From contig NZ_PJBC01000006.1 of the NCBI RefSeq assembly GCF_002836515.1, positions 1 to 64,000 of the forward strand: a DNA stretch of 64,000 bases. Direction: 5' to 3'. Position 1 is the stretch's first letter; every line of letters starts with the position of its first letter. Position numbers and translations under genes: made by a program. Below the pieces are notes generated by a model. That model worked only from the letters and a program-made list of their open reading frames with translations. It did not search any database and had not been told where the DNA came from. Source of the DNA: Pseudomonas sp. Choline-02u-1. GTDB lineage: Bacteria; Pseudomonadota; Gammaproteobacteria; Pseudomonadales; Pseudomonadaceae. Of this stretch, positions 17,098 to 27,430 are shown piece after piece.

Positions 17098-19692
17098 ATG
17101 AACACAGAATTGCGCAAGAACCTGCCCGGCACGCCGCTGGACTACTTCGACACTCGCGCGGCGGTCGAGGCGATTGCGCCCGGCAGCTACGACACCCTGC
17201 CGTATACCTCCCGCGTGCTGGCGGAAAACCTCGTGCGGCGCTGCGACCCGGCCACGCTGACCGATTCGCTCAAGCAACTGATCGAACGCAAGCGCGATCT
17301 GGATTTCCCGTGGTTCCCGGCGCGGGTGGTTTGCCATGACATCCTCGGCCAGACCGCGCTGGTCGACCTCGCCGGCCTGCGTGACGCCATCGCTTTGCAG
17401 GGCGGCGACCCGGCTCAAGTCAACCCGGTAGTGCCGACGCAACTGATCGTGGACCACTCGCTGGCCGTCGAGGCGGGCGGTTTCGATGCTCAGGCGTTCG
17501 AAAAGAACCGCGCCATCGAAGACCGCCGCAACGAAGACCGTTTCCACTTCATCAACTGGACCAAGAAGGCCTTCAAGAACGTCGACGTGATCCCGCCGGG
17601 CAACGGCATCATGCACCAGATCAACCTGGAGAAAATGTCGCCGGTGATTCAGGTGCGCGAAGGCGTGGCCTTCCCCGACACCTGCGTCGGCACCGACAGC
17701 CACACCCCGCACGTCGATGCGCTGGGCGTGATCGCCATCGGCGTCGGCGGCCTCGAAGCCGAGAGCGTGATGCTCGGCCGCGCGTCGTGGATGCGCCTGC
17801 CGGAAAGCGTCGGCGTCGAACTGACCGGCAAGCTGCAACCGGGCATCACCGCCACCGACATGGTCCTGGCGCTGACCGAATACCTGCGCAAGCAGAAAGT
17901 TGTTGGCGCCTGGCTGGAGTTCTTCGGCGAAGGCGCCGCGGCGCTGACCCTCGGCGACCGTGCGACCATCTCCAACATGGCTCCGGAGTACGGGGCTACG
18001 GCGGCGATGTTCTACATCGATCAGCAGACCATCGATTACCTGAAACTGACCGGTCGTGAAGATCAGCAGGTTCAATTGGTCGAGCAGTACGCCAAGCTCA
18101 CCGGCCTGTGGGCCGACAGCCTGAAAGGTGCGCAATACGAGCGCGGCCTGACCTTCGACCTGTCTTCGGTGGTGCGCAACATGGCCGGCCCGAGCAATCC
18201 GCACGCCCGCGTTGCGGTATCGGATCTGGCCGCCAAAGGCATTTCCGGGCAGTGGGATGACGTGCCGGGGCAAATGCCTGACGGCGCGGTGATCATTGCC
18301 GCCATCACCAGTTGCACCAACACCAGCAACCCGCGCAACGTCATCGCTGCAGGTCTCTTGGCGCGCAATGCCAACAAGCTTGGCCTGACGCGCAAGCCGT
18401 GGGTGAAATCGTCGCTGGCGCCTGGCTCGAAAACCGTGGCGCTGTACCTCGACGAAGCGGGGCTGACCACTGAATTGGAGCAGCTCGGCTTTGGCGTTGT
18501 GGCGTTCGCTTGCACCACTTGCAACGGCATGTCCGGCGCCCTCGACCCGGTCATCCAGCAAGAGATCATCGACCGTGATCTGTATGCGACCGCCGTGCTT
18601 TCCGGCAACCGCAACTTCGACGGTCGTATTCACCCCTACGCCAAGCAGGCATTCCTCGCTTCGCCGCCGCTTGTGGTCGCTTATGCCATCGCCGGGACCA
18701 TCCGTTTCGATATCGAGAAAGACGTGCTGGGCGTGGTCGATGGCAAGGAAATCCGCCTGAAAGACATCTGGCCGAGCGACGAAGAAATCGATGCGGTGGT
18801 GAAGTCTTCGGTCAAGCCTGAGCAGTTCCGTCAGGTCTACATTCCGATGTTCGCCGTGCATGAAGATACCGGGCCGAAAGTCGCGCCGTTGTACGACTGG
18901 CGCGAGATGAGCACCTACATCCGACGTCCGCCGTACTGGGAAGGTGCGCTGGCTGGCGCCCGTCCGCTCAAGGGCATGCGCCCGCTGGCGGTGCTGCCGG
19001 ACAACATCACCACCGATCACCTGTCGCCGTCGAACGCGATCATGCTCGACAGCGCCGCCGGCGAATACCTGGCGAAAATGGGCCTGCCTGAAGAGGACTT
19101 CAACTCCTACGCCACCCACCGTGGCGACCACCTGACCGCGCAGCGCGCAACGTTTGCCAACCCGAAACTGTTCAATGAAATGGTCGTGGAAAACGGCCAG
19201 GTCAAACAGGGTTCGCTGGCCCGCGTCGAGCCGGAAGGCAAAGTGATGCGCATGTGGGAGGCCATCGAAACCTATATGGAACGCAAGCAGCCGCTGATCA
19301 TCATTGCCGGCGCCGATTACGGTCAGGGTTCGTCCCGCGACTGGGCGGCGAAAGGCGTGCGGCTGGCCGGTGTCGAGGCGATTGCCGCCGAAGGCTTCGA
19401 GCGCATCCATCGCACCAACCTGGTGGGCATGGGCGTGTTGCCGCTGGAGTTCAAACCCGGCACCAACCGCCACACACTGGCCATTGATGGCAGCGAAACC
19501 TATGACGTGATCGGCGAGCGCAAACCGCGCGCGGACCTGACGCTAGTGATCAACCGCAAGAATGGAGAGCGTATCGAAGTGCCGGTGACCTGTCGTCTCG
19601 ATACCGCTGAAGAAGTGTCGATCTACGAAGCCGGCGGCGTATTGCAGCGCTTCGCTCAGGACTTCCTTGAAGGGTCGGCGGTGGCTGTTTAA
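17098..19692 (+). CDS. acnD: Fe/S-dependent 2-methylisocitrate dehydratase
   Basis: Aconitase-family enzyme that dehydrates 2-methylcitrate to trans-2-methylaconitate, working with PrpF. 864 residues. The [4Fe-4S] ligands are in AAITSCTNTSNPRN and FACTTCNGMSGAL; substrate-binding segments include CVGTDSHTPHVDALGV and YGQGSSRDWAAKG in the swivelling C-terminal domain. The start MNTELRKNLPGTPLDYF at 17098 matches the family length; no clear ribosome binding site precedes it, which is notable given the REP just upstream. Confidence 0.95.
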   Translation: MNTELRKNLPGTPLDYFDTRAAVEAIAPGSYDTLPYTSRVLAENLVRRCDPATLTDSLKQLIERKRDLDFPWFPARVVCHDILGQTALVDLAGLRDAIALQGGDPAQVNPVVPTQLIVDHSLAVEAGGFDAQAFEKNRAIEDRRNEDRFHFINWTKKAFKNVDVIPPGNGIMHQINLEKMSPVIQVREGVAFPDTCVGTDSHTPHVDALGVIAIGVGGLEAESVMLGRASWMRLPESVGVELTGKLQPGITATDMVLALTEYLRKQKVVGAWLEFFGEGAAALTLGDRATISNMAPEYGATAAMFYIDQQTIDYLKLTGREDQQVQLVEQYAKLTGLWADSLKGAQYERGLTFDLSSVVRNMAGPSNPHARVAVSDLAAKGISGQWDDVPGQMPDGAVIIAAITSCTNTSNPRNVIAAGLLARNANKLGLTRKPWVKSSLAPGSKTVALYLDEAGLTTELEQLGFGVVAFACTTCNGMSGALDPVIQQEIIDRDLYATAVLSGNRNFDGRIHPYAKQAFLASPPLVVAYAIAGTIRFDIEKDVLGVVDGKEIRLKDIWPSDEEIDAVVKSSVKPEQFRQVYIPMFAVHEDTGPKVAPLYDWREMSTYIRRPPYWEGALAGARPLKGMRPLAVLPDNITTDHLSPSNAIMLDSAAGEYLAKMGLPEEDFNSYATHRGDHLTAQRATFANPKLFNEMVVENGQVKQGSLARVEPEGKVMRMWEAIETYMERKQPLIIIAGADYGQGSSRDWAAKGVRLAGVEAIAAEGFERIHRTNLVGMGVLPLEFKPGTNRHTLAIDGSETYDVIGERKPRADLTLVINRKNGERIEVPVTCRLDTAEEVSIYEAGGVLQRFAQDFLEGSAVAV

Positions 19693-19742
19693 ATCGGTTC
19701 AGCGGCCAGAGATGAGTTTTTGGCCGCTTTGAAGGAGCAATC

Positions 19743-20933
19743 ATGGCTCACGCACCACAGATCAAAATCCCTGCCACCTATATGCGCGGCGGCACCAGCA
19801 AAGGCGTGTTTTTCAGCCTCACCGACCTGCCCGAAGCAGCGCAGGTGCCTGGCCCCGCTCGCGACGCATTGCTGCTGCGGGTCATCGGCAGCCCCGATCC
19901 GTATGACAAGCAAATCGACGGCATGGGGGGCGCGACGTCGAGCACCAGCAAAACCGTGATCCTGTCGAAAAGCACCCGCGCCGATCACGACGTCGATTAC
20001 CTGTTCGGCCAAGTGTCCATCGACAAGCCGTTCGTCGACTGGAGCGGCAACTGCGGCAACCTCTCGGCGGCGGTCGGTTCGTTCGCCATCAGCAACGGTC
20101 TGGTCGATGCCAGCCGCATTCCGAACAACGGCGTGGCGGTGGTGCGCGTGTGGCAGGCCAACATCGGCAAGACCATCATCGCCCATGTGCCGATCACCAA
20201 CGGCGAAGTGCAGGAAACCGGTGATTTCGAACTCGACGGCGTGACCTTTCCGGCGGCCGAAGTGCAGGTCGAATTCATGGATCCGGCGGCGGAAGAAGAG
20301 GGCGGGGGTGGCTCGATGTTCCCTACCGGCAATCTGGTTGATGAGCTGGAAGTACCGGGTGTCGGCACGTTCAAGGCGACCATGATCAATGCCGGGATTC
20401 CAACGATTTTCGTCAACGCCCAAGACATCGGTTACACCGGCACCGAACTGCAGGGTGCGATCAATGGCGACCCGAAAGCGCTGCTGATGTTCGAGACGAT
20501 TCGTGCCTACGGCGCGGTGCGCATGGGCCTGATCGCCAATCTGGAAGATGCTGCCAAACGTCAGCACACGCCAAAAGTTGCGTTTGTGGCCAAGCCTGCG
20601 GATTACGTCGCGTCGAGCGGTAAAGCGATTGCCGCCGGTGATGTGGATCTGCTGGTGCGGGCGTTGTCGATGGGCAAGCTGCACCACGCAATGATGGGCA
20701 CGGCGGCGGTGGCGATTGGTACGGCAGCGGCGATTTCCGGCACGCTGGTCAATCTTGCTGCGGGTGGCGTCGAGCGCAATGCGGTGCGTTTCGGACATCC
20801 GTCGGGGACATTGCGCGTGGGCGCCGAGGCGACGCTGGAGAATGGCGAGTGGGTGGTGAAGAAAGCCATCATGAGCCGCAGTGCACGGGTACTCATGGAA
20901 GGTTACGTGCGCGTGCCCGGAGATTCTTTCTGA
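19743..20933 (+). CDS. prpF: 2-methylaconitate cis-trans isomerase
   Basis: Isomerises trans-2-methylaconitate made by AcnD to the cis form. 396 residues of the diaminopimelate-epimerase-like fold, beginning [21 protein letters not shown], the usual PrpF start. [13 protein letters not shown] and the glycine-rich [13 protein letters not shown] are family features. It is 50 bases after acnD, with AAGGAG before the ATG. Confidence 0.95.
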   Translation: MAHAPQIKIPATYMRGGTSKGVFFSLTDLPEAAQVPGPARDALLLRVIGSPDPYDKQIDGMGGATSSTSKTVILSKSTRADHDVDYLFGQVSIDKPFVDWSGNCGNLSAAVGSFAISNGLVDASRIPNNGVAVVRVWQANIGKTIIAHVPITNGEVQETGDFELDGVTFPAAEVQVEFMDPAAEEEGGGGSMFPTGNLVDELEVPGVGTFKATMINAGIPTIFVNAQDIGYTGTELQGAINGDPKALLMFETIRAYGAVRMGLIANLEDAAKRQHTPKVAFVAKPADYVASSGKAIAAGDVDLLVRALSMGKLHHAMMGTAAVAIGTAAAISGTLVNLAAGGVERNAVRFGHPSGTLRVGAEATLENGEWVVKKAIMSRSARVLMEGYVRVPGDSF

Positions 20934-20949
20934 CATTACACAAAACCAG

Positions 20950-21036
20950 GTAGGAGCTGCCGAAGGCTGCGATCTTTTGATCTTGATCGCGAAAAAACAG
21001 AATCAAAAGATCGCAGCCTTCGGCAGCTCCTACAGG
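20950..21036. repeat. REP doublet, GTAGGAGCTGCCGAAGG family, copy 4, between prpF and prpD
   Basis: TAGGAGCTGCCGAAGGCTGC is matched by its inverted copy ending GGCAGCTCCTACAGG. The right edge merges into the AGGAG ribosome binding site of prpD. Confidence 0.85.
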
Positions 21037-21048
21037 AGTGAATCGAAC

Positions 21049-22533
21049 ATGAGCGCCAACGTCGACCTGAACAACCGCCCCGATTACGACGCAGTCCTGC
21101 AGGACATCGCCGACTACGTCCTGACCTTCAAGCCCGAATCCAGCGAAGCGCTGAACACCGCCCGCAACTGCCTGATGGACACGTTGGGCTGCGGTTTGCT
21201 GGCGCTGCGTTTCCCCGAATGTACGAAGCACCTCGGCCCGATCGTCGAGGGCACGGTGGTGCCGTTCGGCGCTCGGGTTCCCGGCACCCCTTATTGCCTC
21301 GACCCGGTCAAGGCCGCGTGGGATATCGGCTGCATCGTCCGCTGGCTCGATTACAACGACACCTGGCTCGCCGCCGAGTGGGGCCACCCGTCGGACAACC
21401 TCGGCGCTATCCTCGCCGTGGCCGACCACTTGTCGCAGAAACGCATCGCCAACGGTGAAACGCCGTTGACCCTGCGCGATGTGCTGGAAGCAATGATCAT
21501 GGCCCATGAGATTCAAGGCGTGATCGCTCTGGAAAACTCCTTCAATCGCGTAGGACTCGATCACGTCATTCTGGTGAAAGTCGCTTCAACTGCCGTCAGC
21601 GCCAGATTCATGGGCGCCAACCGCCAGCAACTGCTGTCAGCGCTGTCGCATGCCTTTGCCGATGGTCAGGCGCTGCGCACGTATCGCCATGCGCCCAACG
21701 CCGGTTCGCGCAAATCCTGGGCGGCGGGGGATGCGGCGAGTCGTGGCGTGCGTCTGGCTGATATCGCCATGCGCGGCGAGATGGGCATTCCCGGCGTGTT
21801 GAGCGCGAAAAAGTGGGGCTTTTATGACGTGTCGTTCAGCCACACCAACAACGATCTGGCGCTCAAGCCCGAGGACAAGCGCGCTTTCAGCTTTTCCCGG
21901 CCATTGGGCAGTTACGTGATGGAAAACGTGCTGTTCAAGATCAGCTTCCCTGCCGAATTCCACGCGCAGACGGCGTGCGAGGCGGCGGTGACCTTGCATC
22001 CGCAGGTGCGTAATCGCCTGCATGAAATCGACCGGATCGTCATCACCACCCATGAGTCGGCGATCCGCATCATTTCCAAGGTTGGCCCGCTGGCTAACGC
22101 CGCCGACCGCGATCATTGCCTGCAATACATGACGGCTGTGCCGCTGGCGTTCGGCAATCTGGTGGCCGAGCAGTACGAAGACGATTTCCACAAGGCGCAT
22201 CCGATCATCGACGTGTTGCGCGAGAAAATGGTCATCGTTGAAGAACCGCGTTTCAGCCGCGAATACCTCGAGCCCGATAAACGCTCGATTGCCAATGCCG
22301 TGCAGGTGTTTTTCAAGGACGGCAGCAGCACCGAGAACGTCGTGGTGGAGTACCCGATCGGCCATCGCCGTCGCCGCGCCGAAGGCATTCCGTTGCTGGA
22401 AGACAAGTTCAAGGCCAACCTGGCCACGCGGTTTGCCGGCCAGCGTTGCGCTGAGATATTCGCGCTCTGTGAGGATCAGGCGCGGCTGGAAGCCACAGCG
22501 GTGAATCGATTCATCGACCTGTTGGTGATCTGA
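21049..22533 (+). CDS. prpD: 2-methylcitrate dehydratase
   Basis: Cofactor-independent dehydratase of the MmgE/PrpD family, 494 residues. [20 protein letters not shown] and [20 protein letters not shown] are characteristic. Carrying both prpD and acnD-prpF is common in Pseudomonas; PrpD alone can supply 2-methylcitrate dehydration, so the two routes may be partly redundant. The start at 21049 has AGGAG at -12, provided by the end of the REP element. Last gene of the operon. Confidence 0.93.
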   Translation: MSANVDLNNRPDYDAVLQDIADYVLTFKPESSEALNTARNCLMDTLGCGLLALRFPECTKHLGPIVEGTVVPFGARVPGTPYCLDPVKAAWDIGCIVRWLDYNDTWLAAEWGHPSDNLGAILAVADHLSQKRIANGETPLTLRDVLEAMIMAHEIQGVIALENSFNRVGLDHVILVKVASTAVSARFMGANRQQLLSALSHAFADGQALRTYRHAPNAGSRKSWAAGDAASRGVRLADIAMRGEMGIPGVLSAKKWGFYDVSFSHTNNDLALKPEDKRAFSFSRPLGSYVMENVLFKISFPAEFHAQTACEAAVTLHPQVRNRLHEIDRIVITTHESAIRIISKVGPLANAADRDHCLQYMTAVPLAFGNLVAEQYEDDFHKAHPIIDVLREKMVIVEEPRFSREYLEPDKRSIANAVQVFFKDGSSTENVVVEYPIGHRRRRAEGIPLLEDKFKANLATRFAGQRCAEIFALCEDQARLEATAVNRFIDLLVI

Positions 22534-22549
22534 CCGACCGCGTTATCGT

Positions 22550-22640
22550 TCTTCGCAGGCAAGCCCGCTCCCACAGGGAATTGATGAACACAGACATTGT
22601 GAACGCCTTCAGAACCTGTGGGAGCGGGCTTGCCCGCGAA
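22550..22640. repeat. REP doublet, GGGAGCGGGCTTGCTCGCGA family
   Basis: TTCGCAGGCAAGCCCGCTCC and, inverted, GGAGCGGGCTTGCCCGCGAA enclose about 45 bases between the convergent genes prpD and ppsR. Confidence 0.8.
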
Positions 22641-22664
22641 GGCGTCAGATCAAACAGCGCCGGA

Positions 22665-23483
22665 CTACTTGAACCGCCGCTCGACGCCTTTTTCCACCAA
22701 GATCTTCGCCGAAATCTCTTCCACGGAAAAATGCGTGGAATTGATGTGCGGAATGTTCTCGCGGCGGAACAGGTTCTCCACTTCGCGCACTTCGAACTCG
22801 CACTGGGCATAGCTCGAATAGCGGCTGTTGGGCTTGCGCTCGTTGCGGATGGCGGTGAGGCGGTCGGGGTCGATGGTCAGGCCGAACAACTTGTGCTGAT
22901 GGGCGCGCAGGGCGGTCGGCAGGGTCAGGCGCTCCATGTCGTCTTCGGTCAACGGATAGTTGGCCGCGCGGATGCCGAATTGCATGGCCATGTACAAACA
23001 CGTCGGCGTTTTGCCGCATCGCGACACGCCGACTAGTATCAGATCGGCTTTGTCGTAATAGTGAGTGCGGGCGCCGTCGTCGTTGTCGAGGGCGAAGTTC
23101 ACCGCCTCGATGCGCTCCATGTAATTGGAGTTGTGCCCGATCGAATGCGACTTGCCGACGGTGTACGACGAATGCTCGGTCAGCTCCTGTTCGAGCGGGG
23201 CGAGGAAGGTCGAGAAAATGTCGATCATGAAACCATTGGACGTTGCGAGAATCTCACGAATGTCCTGATTGACGATGGTGTCGAAGATGATCGGCCGAAA
23301 GCCGTCGGTTTCAGCGGCTTTGTTGATTTGTTGTACCATGGCCCGCGCTTTTTCAACGCTGTCGATGTACGGCCGCGTGAACTTGCTGAAGGTAATGTTT
23401 TCGAACTGCGCCAACAGGCTTTGACCCAGGGTTTCGGCGGTAATGCCGGTGCCATCGGAGATGAAGAAAGCGGATCGTTTCAT
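22665..23483 (-). CDS. ppsR: Phosphoenolpyruvate synthase regulatory protein (kinase/pyrophosphorylase)
   Basis: Bifunctional DUF299-family enzyme, 272 residues, that inactivates PEP synthase by ADP-dependent phosphorylation and reactivates it by Pi-dependent removal. The N-terminus [20 protein letters not shown] and the P-loop-like [15 protein letters not shown] near residue 150 identify it. Start ATG at 23483; a GTG two codons upstream is also in frame. It is divergent from its target gene ppsA, 174 bases away. Confidence 0.92.
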   Translation of the reverse strand: MKRSAFFISDGTGITAETLGQSLLAQFENITFSKFTRPYIDSVEKARAMVQQINKAAETDGFRPIIFDTIVNQDIREILATSNGFMIDIFSTFLAPLEQELTEHSSYTVGKSHSIGHNSNYMERIEAVNFALDNDDGARTHYYDKADLILVGVSRCGKTPTCLYMAMQFGIRAANYPLTEDDMERLTLPTALRAHQHKLFGLTIDPDRLTAIRNERKPNSRYSSYAQCEFEVREVENLFRRENIPHINSTHFSVEEISAKILVEKGVERRFK

Positions 23484-23657
23484 TTGCACCTGGGGCCTTA
23501 AGTTAATTGACGCTCTTGGATATGATAGGCGCGATTTGTCGGCCGCGATTGGCCCGCATTCTCACTTATTTTCCAGGTCCAGGCCATACAGCCGGCCAAG
23601 GCTCCCCCGGGCCGCCGGCTTCTGAGCTTTTCCAACACAGTTAGTGGAGAGATCACC

Positions 23658-26033
23658 TTGGTAGAGTACGTAGTTTCCCTCGATAAGCTCGGCAAACACG
23701 ATGTTGAGCATGTGGGGGGCAAGAACGCATCCCTGGGCGAGATGATCAGTAACCTGGCAGGCGCCGGTGTTTCGGTCCCCGGCGGCTTCGCCACGACGGC
23801 TCAGGCCTATCGTGACTTCCTCGAACTGAGCGGCCTGAACGATCAGATTCACAAGGCCCTCGACGCGCTCGACGTCGACGACGTCAATGCCCTGGCCAAG
23901 ACCGGCGCACAGATCCGTCAATGGATCATGGACGCCGAATTCCCCGAAAAACTGAATGCCGAGATTCGCACCGCATTTGCTGCTCTGTCGGCCGGCAATC
24001 CTGATGTCGCCGTGGCCGTGCGTTCCTCCGCCACCGCCGAAGACTTGCCGGACGCGTCCTTCGCCGGTCAGCAGGAAACCTTCCTGAACATCCGTGGCGT
24101 GGAAAACGTTATCCGCGCCGCCAAAGAGGTGTTCGCTTCGCTGTTCAACGACCGCGCGATTTCCTATCGCGTGCACCAGGGCTTCGACCACAAACTGGTC
24201 GCCCTGTCGGCCGGTGTGCAGCGCATGGTGCGTTCGGAAACCGGCACCGCCGGCGTGATGTTCACGCTGGACACCGAATCCGGCTTCCGTGACGTGGTGT
24301 TCATCACCGGCGCCTACGGTCTGGGCGAAACCGTCGTACAAGGCGCGGTCAACCCGGATGAATTCTACGTCCACAAAGGCACGCTGGAGGCCGGTCGTCC
24401 GGCAATCCTGCGTCGCAACCTCGGCAGCAAAGCGATCAAGATGATCTACGGCGACGAGGCCAAGGCCGGTCGTTCGGTCAAGACCGTCGATGTCGACAAG
24501 GCCGAGCGCGCGCGTTTCTGCCTGACCGACGCCGAAGTCAGCGAGCTGGCCAAGCAAGCGATGATCATCGAGAAGCACTACGGCTGCCCGATGGACATCG
24601 AGTGGGCCAAGGACGGTGACGACGGCAAGCTGTACATCGTACAAGCGCGTCCGGAAACCGTGAAAAGCCGCACCCAGGCCAACGTCATGGAACGTTACCT
24701 GTTGAAGGAAACCGGCACTGTGCTGGTGGAAGGCCGCGCCATCGGCCAGCGCATCGGCGCCGGTAAAGTGCGGATCATCAAAGACGTCTCCGAGATGGAC
24801 AAAGTCCAGCCGGGCGACGTGCTGGTCTCCGACATGACCGACCCGGACTGGGAACCGGTAATGAAGCGCGCCAGCGCCATCGTCACCAACCGTGGCGGGC
24901 GTACCTGCCACGCGGCGATCATCGCCCGTGAGCTGGGCATCCCGGCGGTGGTCGGTTGCGGCAACGCCACCCAGCTGCTGAAGGATGGCCAGGGCGTGAC
25001 CGTGTCTTGTGCCGAAGGCGACACCGGTTATATTTTCGAGGGCGAACTGGGCTTCGACATCAAGAAGAACTCCGTCGACGCCATGCCGGAGCTACCGTTC
25101 AAAATCATGATGAACGTCGGCAACCCGGACCGCGCCTTTGACTTCGCGCAACTGCCGAATGCCGGTGTGGGCCTGGCCCGTCTGGAATTCATCATCAACC
25201 GCATGATTGGCGTCCACCCGAAAGCGCTGTTGAACTACGACGGTCTGCCGCAGGAAATCAAGGATAGCGTCGACAAGCGCATTGCCGGTTACAGCGACCC
25301 GGTCGACTTCTACGTCGACAAACTGGTAGAAGGCATCAGCACTCTGGCTGCAGCGTTTACGCCGAAAAAAGTCATCGTGCGTCTGTCGGACTTCAAGTCC
25401 AACGAATACGCCAACCTGATCGGCGGCAAGCTCTACGAGCCTGAAGAAGAAAACCCGATGCTGGGCTTCCGTGGCGCTTCGCGTTACATCAGCGAATCGT
25501 TCCGCGATTGCTTCGAGCTCGAATGCCGTGCGTTGAAGCGCGTGCGCAACGAGATGGGCCTGACCAACGTAGAAATCATGGTGCCGTTCGTCCGTACTCT
25601 CGGCGAAGCCAGCCAGGTGGTCGACCTGCTCGCCGAAAACGGCTTGAAGCGCGGCGAGAACGGTCTGCGCGTGATCATGATGTGCGAGTTGCCATCCAAC
25701 GCGATTCTGGCTGATGAATTCCTTGAATTCTTCGACGGCTTCTCGATCGGCTCCAATGACCTGACCCAACTGACGCTGGGTCTGGACCGTGACTCGGGGA
25801 TCATTGCTCACTTGTTCGATGAGCGTAATCCGGCAGTCAAGAAGCTGTTGGCCAACGCCATTCAGGCGTGCAACAAGGCCGGCAAGTACATCGGCATCTG
25901 CGGTCAGGGCCCTTCGGACCACCCGGATCTGGCCAAGTGGCTGATGGAGCAGGGCATCGAAAGCGTGTCGCTGAACCCGGACACCGTGCTGGAAACCTGG
26001 TTCTTCCTTGCCGAAGGCCAGGCGCAGGCTTGA
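23658..26033 (+). CDS. ppsA: Phosphoenolpyruvate synthase (pyruvate, water dikinase)
   Basis: Makes PEP from pyruvate and ATP for gluconeogenesis; 791 residues. N-terminal ATP-binding domain (KNASLGEMI, then [20 protein letters not shown]), central swivelling phosphohistidine domain with [20 protein letters not shown] near residue 413, and C-terminal TIM-barrel with [17 protein letters not shown]. The start is TTG at 23658, preceded by GTGGAGAG; no ATG fits the family N-terminus [11 protein letters not shown]. The link to the prp operon is metabolic: PrpB makes pyruvate. Confidence 0.94.
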   Translation: MVEYVVSLDKLGKHDVEHVGGKNASLGEMISNLAGAGVSVPGGFATTAQAYRDFLELSGLNDQIHKALDALDVDDVNALAKTGAQIRQWIMDAEFPEKLNAEIRTAFAALSAGNPDVAVAVRSSATAEDLPDASFAGQQETFLNIRGVENVIRAAKEVFASLFNDRAISYRVHQGFDHKLVALSAGVQRMVRSETGTAGVMFTLDTESGFRDVVFITGAYGLGETVVQGAVNPDEFYVHKGTLEAGRPAILRRNLGSKAIKMIYGDEAKAGRSVKTVDVDKAERARFCLTDAEVSELAKQAMIIEKHYGCPMDIEWAKDGDDGKLYIVQARPETVKSRTQANVMERYLLKETGTVLVEGRAIGQRIGAGKVRIIKDVSEMDKVQPGDVLVSDMTDPDWEPVMKRASAIVTNRGGRTCHAAIIARELGIPAVVGCGNATQLLKDGQGVTVSCAEGDTGYIFEGELGFDIKKNSVDAMPELPFKIMMNVGNPDRAFDFAQLPNAGVGLARLEFIINRMIGVHPKALLNYDGLPQEIKDSVDKRIAGYSDPVDFYVDKLVEGISTLAAAFTPKKVIVRLSDFKSNEYANLIGGKLYEPEEENPMLGFRGASRYISESFRDCFELECRALKRVRNEMGLTNVEIMVPFVRTLGEASQVVDLLAENGLKRGENGLRVIMMCELPSNAILADEFLEFFDGFSIGSNDLTQLTLGLDRDSGIIAHLFDERNPAVKKLLANAIQACNKAGKYIGICGQGPSDHPDLAKWLMEQGIESVSLNPDTVLETWFFLAEGQAQA

Positions 26034-26058
26034 TGGAAATGTAACGGCCCGTTCCCCT

Positions 26059-26149
26059 TGTGGGAGCGAGCTTGCTGGCGAAGACGGACTGACATTCGAC
26101 ACTGATGTGACGAATGTGCCGTTTTCGCGAGCAAACTCGCTCTCACATG
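26059..26149. repeat. REP doublet, GGGAGCGGGCTTGCTCGCGA family (diverged)
   Basis: TGTGGGAGCGAGCTTGCTGG and, inverted, TTCGCGAGCAAACTCGCTCT lie downstream of ppsA, before its terminator. Confidence 0.75.
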
Positions 26150-26172
26150 GGGCGGGCCTTTTGATTGAAGTA

Positions 26173-26204
26173 GGGCGGGCTCTTGTAGATGCCGCCCTTT
26201 TTTG
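26173..26204 (+). terminator. Rho-independent terminator of ppsA
   Basis: GGGCGG and CCGCCC pair around a 13-base loop and are followed by TTTTTT. It ends only 12 bases before the start codon of the hydrolase gene. Confidence 0.75.
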
Positions 26205-26216
26205 TGCAAGAGCATT

Positions 26217-27206
26217 ATGCAAAGCAGTAGCAATCTGTTTCCTGTCGCGCTGATCAGCGCCGAGCGGCGCGGCGATCTGAGCGAAGACGTCTATCGATTG
26301 AAACCCGGCAACAGCCCGGACTGGTCCGTGGAAATCGCTGTCACCCGCCTGGGCATGGCCGATGACACGGCGCCACGCGGCGTGCCGGTGATTCTGTTGC
26401 ATGGCAGCTTTTCCAATCGGCGCTTCTGGTTTTCCCCCAAAGGCCTCGGACTTGGCGCGTATCTGACGCGGCAGGGCTTCGACGTGTGGATTCCGGAAAT
26501 GCGTGGCCACGGCCTGTCCCAGCGCAATGAGGACTATCGGCGCAATCGGGTGGCCGACTACGCGCGTTACGATCTGCCGGCAATTGCCGCGTTCGTGCGA
26601 GAGCAAAGCGGGAAGATTCCGCACTGGATCGGTCATTCGCTGGGCGGCATCACCCTCGCTGCCGCCCTGGGAGGCGAGTATCTGGGTGAGCCTGCGGTGG
26701 CGTCGGCGGCGTTTTTCGGCACCCAGGTCAGCCGCACTTATTGGCCGCTGAAGATCCCGCCGCTGGAGTGGGGCAGTCGCTTCATTCTCAAGCGTTTTGC
26801 GCAGTTGTCCGGTTCACGCCTCAAACGCGGTCCGGAAGATGAGCCGATCGGGCTCGCCATCGAAAGCATGCGCTGGTACGGCTTGTTCGGCCGCTTCGGC
26901 GATCAGGACAAGGACTGGTGGGCCGGGCTTGCCGAGGTCAAGGTGCCGGTGCTCGCCGTGACGGCAGCGGGGGATCATCAGGATCCGGCGTGGGCCTGTC
27001 GCAAGCTGTTCGAGCAGATCGGCTCTGAGCACAAGCAATTCATCAATCTGGGCCGCGGGCAGGGCTTCTCGGATAATTTCGGTCATGTCGAAATGTTGGT
27101 GAGCAAAGCAGCGCAAACTGAGGTGTGGCCGCTGGTGGCGCGCTGGTTGAACGATCAGCAGACGCCATTGCTGGCACAGACAGCGGATTTGGCTGCAGCG
27201 GTATAA
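26217..27206 (+). CDS. Alpha/beta-hydrolase
   Basis: 329-residue predicted esterase or lipase. Oxyanion loop LLHGSFSNRR near residue 63; nucleophile elbow IGHSLGG (Ser) near residue 144; likely acid Asp in TAAGDHQDPAW and catalytic His in DNFGHVEML. No signal peptide. Substrate unknown. The ATG at 26217 has GAG at -8; a GTG at 26202 is in frame but overlaps the terminator of ppsA. Confidence 0.82.
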   Translation: MQSSSNLFPVALISAERRGDLSEDVYRLKPGNSPDWSVEIAVTRLGMADDTAPRGVPVILLHGSFSNRRFWFSPKGLGLGAYLTRQGFDVWIPEMRGHGLSQRNEDYRRNRVADYARYDLPAIAAFVREQSGKIPHWIGHSLGGITLAAALGGEYLGEPAVASAAFFGTQVSRTYWPLKIPPLEWGSRFILKRFAQLSGSRLKRGPEDEPIGLAIESMRWYGLFGRFGDQDKDWWAGLAEVKVPVLAVTAAGDHQDPAWACRKLFEQIGSEHKQFINLGRGQGFSDNFGHVEMLVSKAAQTEVWPLVARWLNDQQTPLLAQTADLAAAV

Positions 27207-27279
27207 AGGGCGTTCCGTTCAGCCTGGCTAGCGGCTAAGATATGACGCGTCGCGCCATTCTGGTCACATTTCGTGACTG

Positions 27280-27307
27280 TTTAGCGATAACGTTTTAGCG
27301 ATAACGT
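27280..27307. repeat. Two adjacent copies of a 14-bp direct repeat
   Basis: TTTAGCGATAACGT occurs twice with no spacer, about 125 bases before rraA. A third partial match (TTTCAGCG) follows. It could be a binding site or a slippage duplication in a gap that otherwise holds nothing recognisable (27207-27430). Confidence 0.7.
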
Positions 27308-27430
27308 TTCAGCGGCGGTTCAGGTTCGCTCAGCGACCATGGCATGGACTAAGGTAAACAGCGACCGCCGGAACTCGTCTCATCAGAATGCGGCATCCTT
27401 GATCGTCTTCCTTGTTACAGGAGTTTTTCG

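Noticed and set aside
16735..19473. A 912-codon open frame antisense to acnD and prpC
   Set aside because: It mirrors the real genes, is arginine/histidine-rich without domains, and arises from high GC third positions; it has no start signals.
23507..23526. TTGACG with TATGAT upstream of ppsA as a promoter
   Set aside because: The two boxes are only eight bases apart, far from the 16-18 needed for sigma-70.
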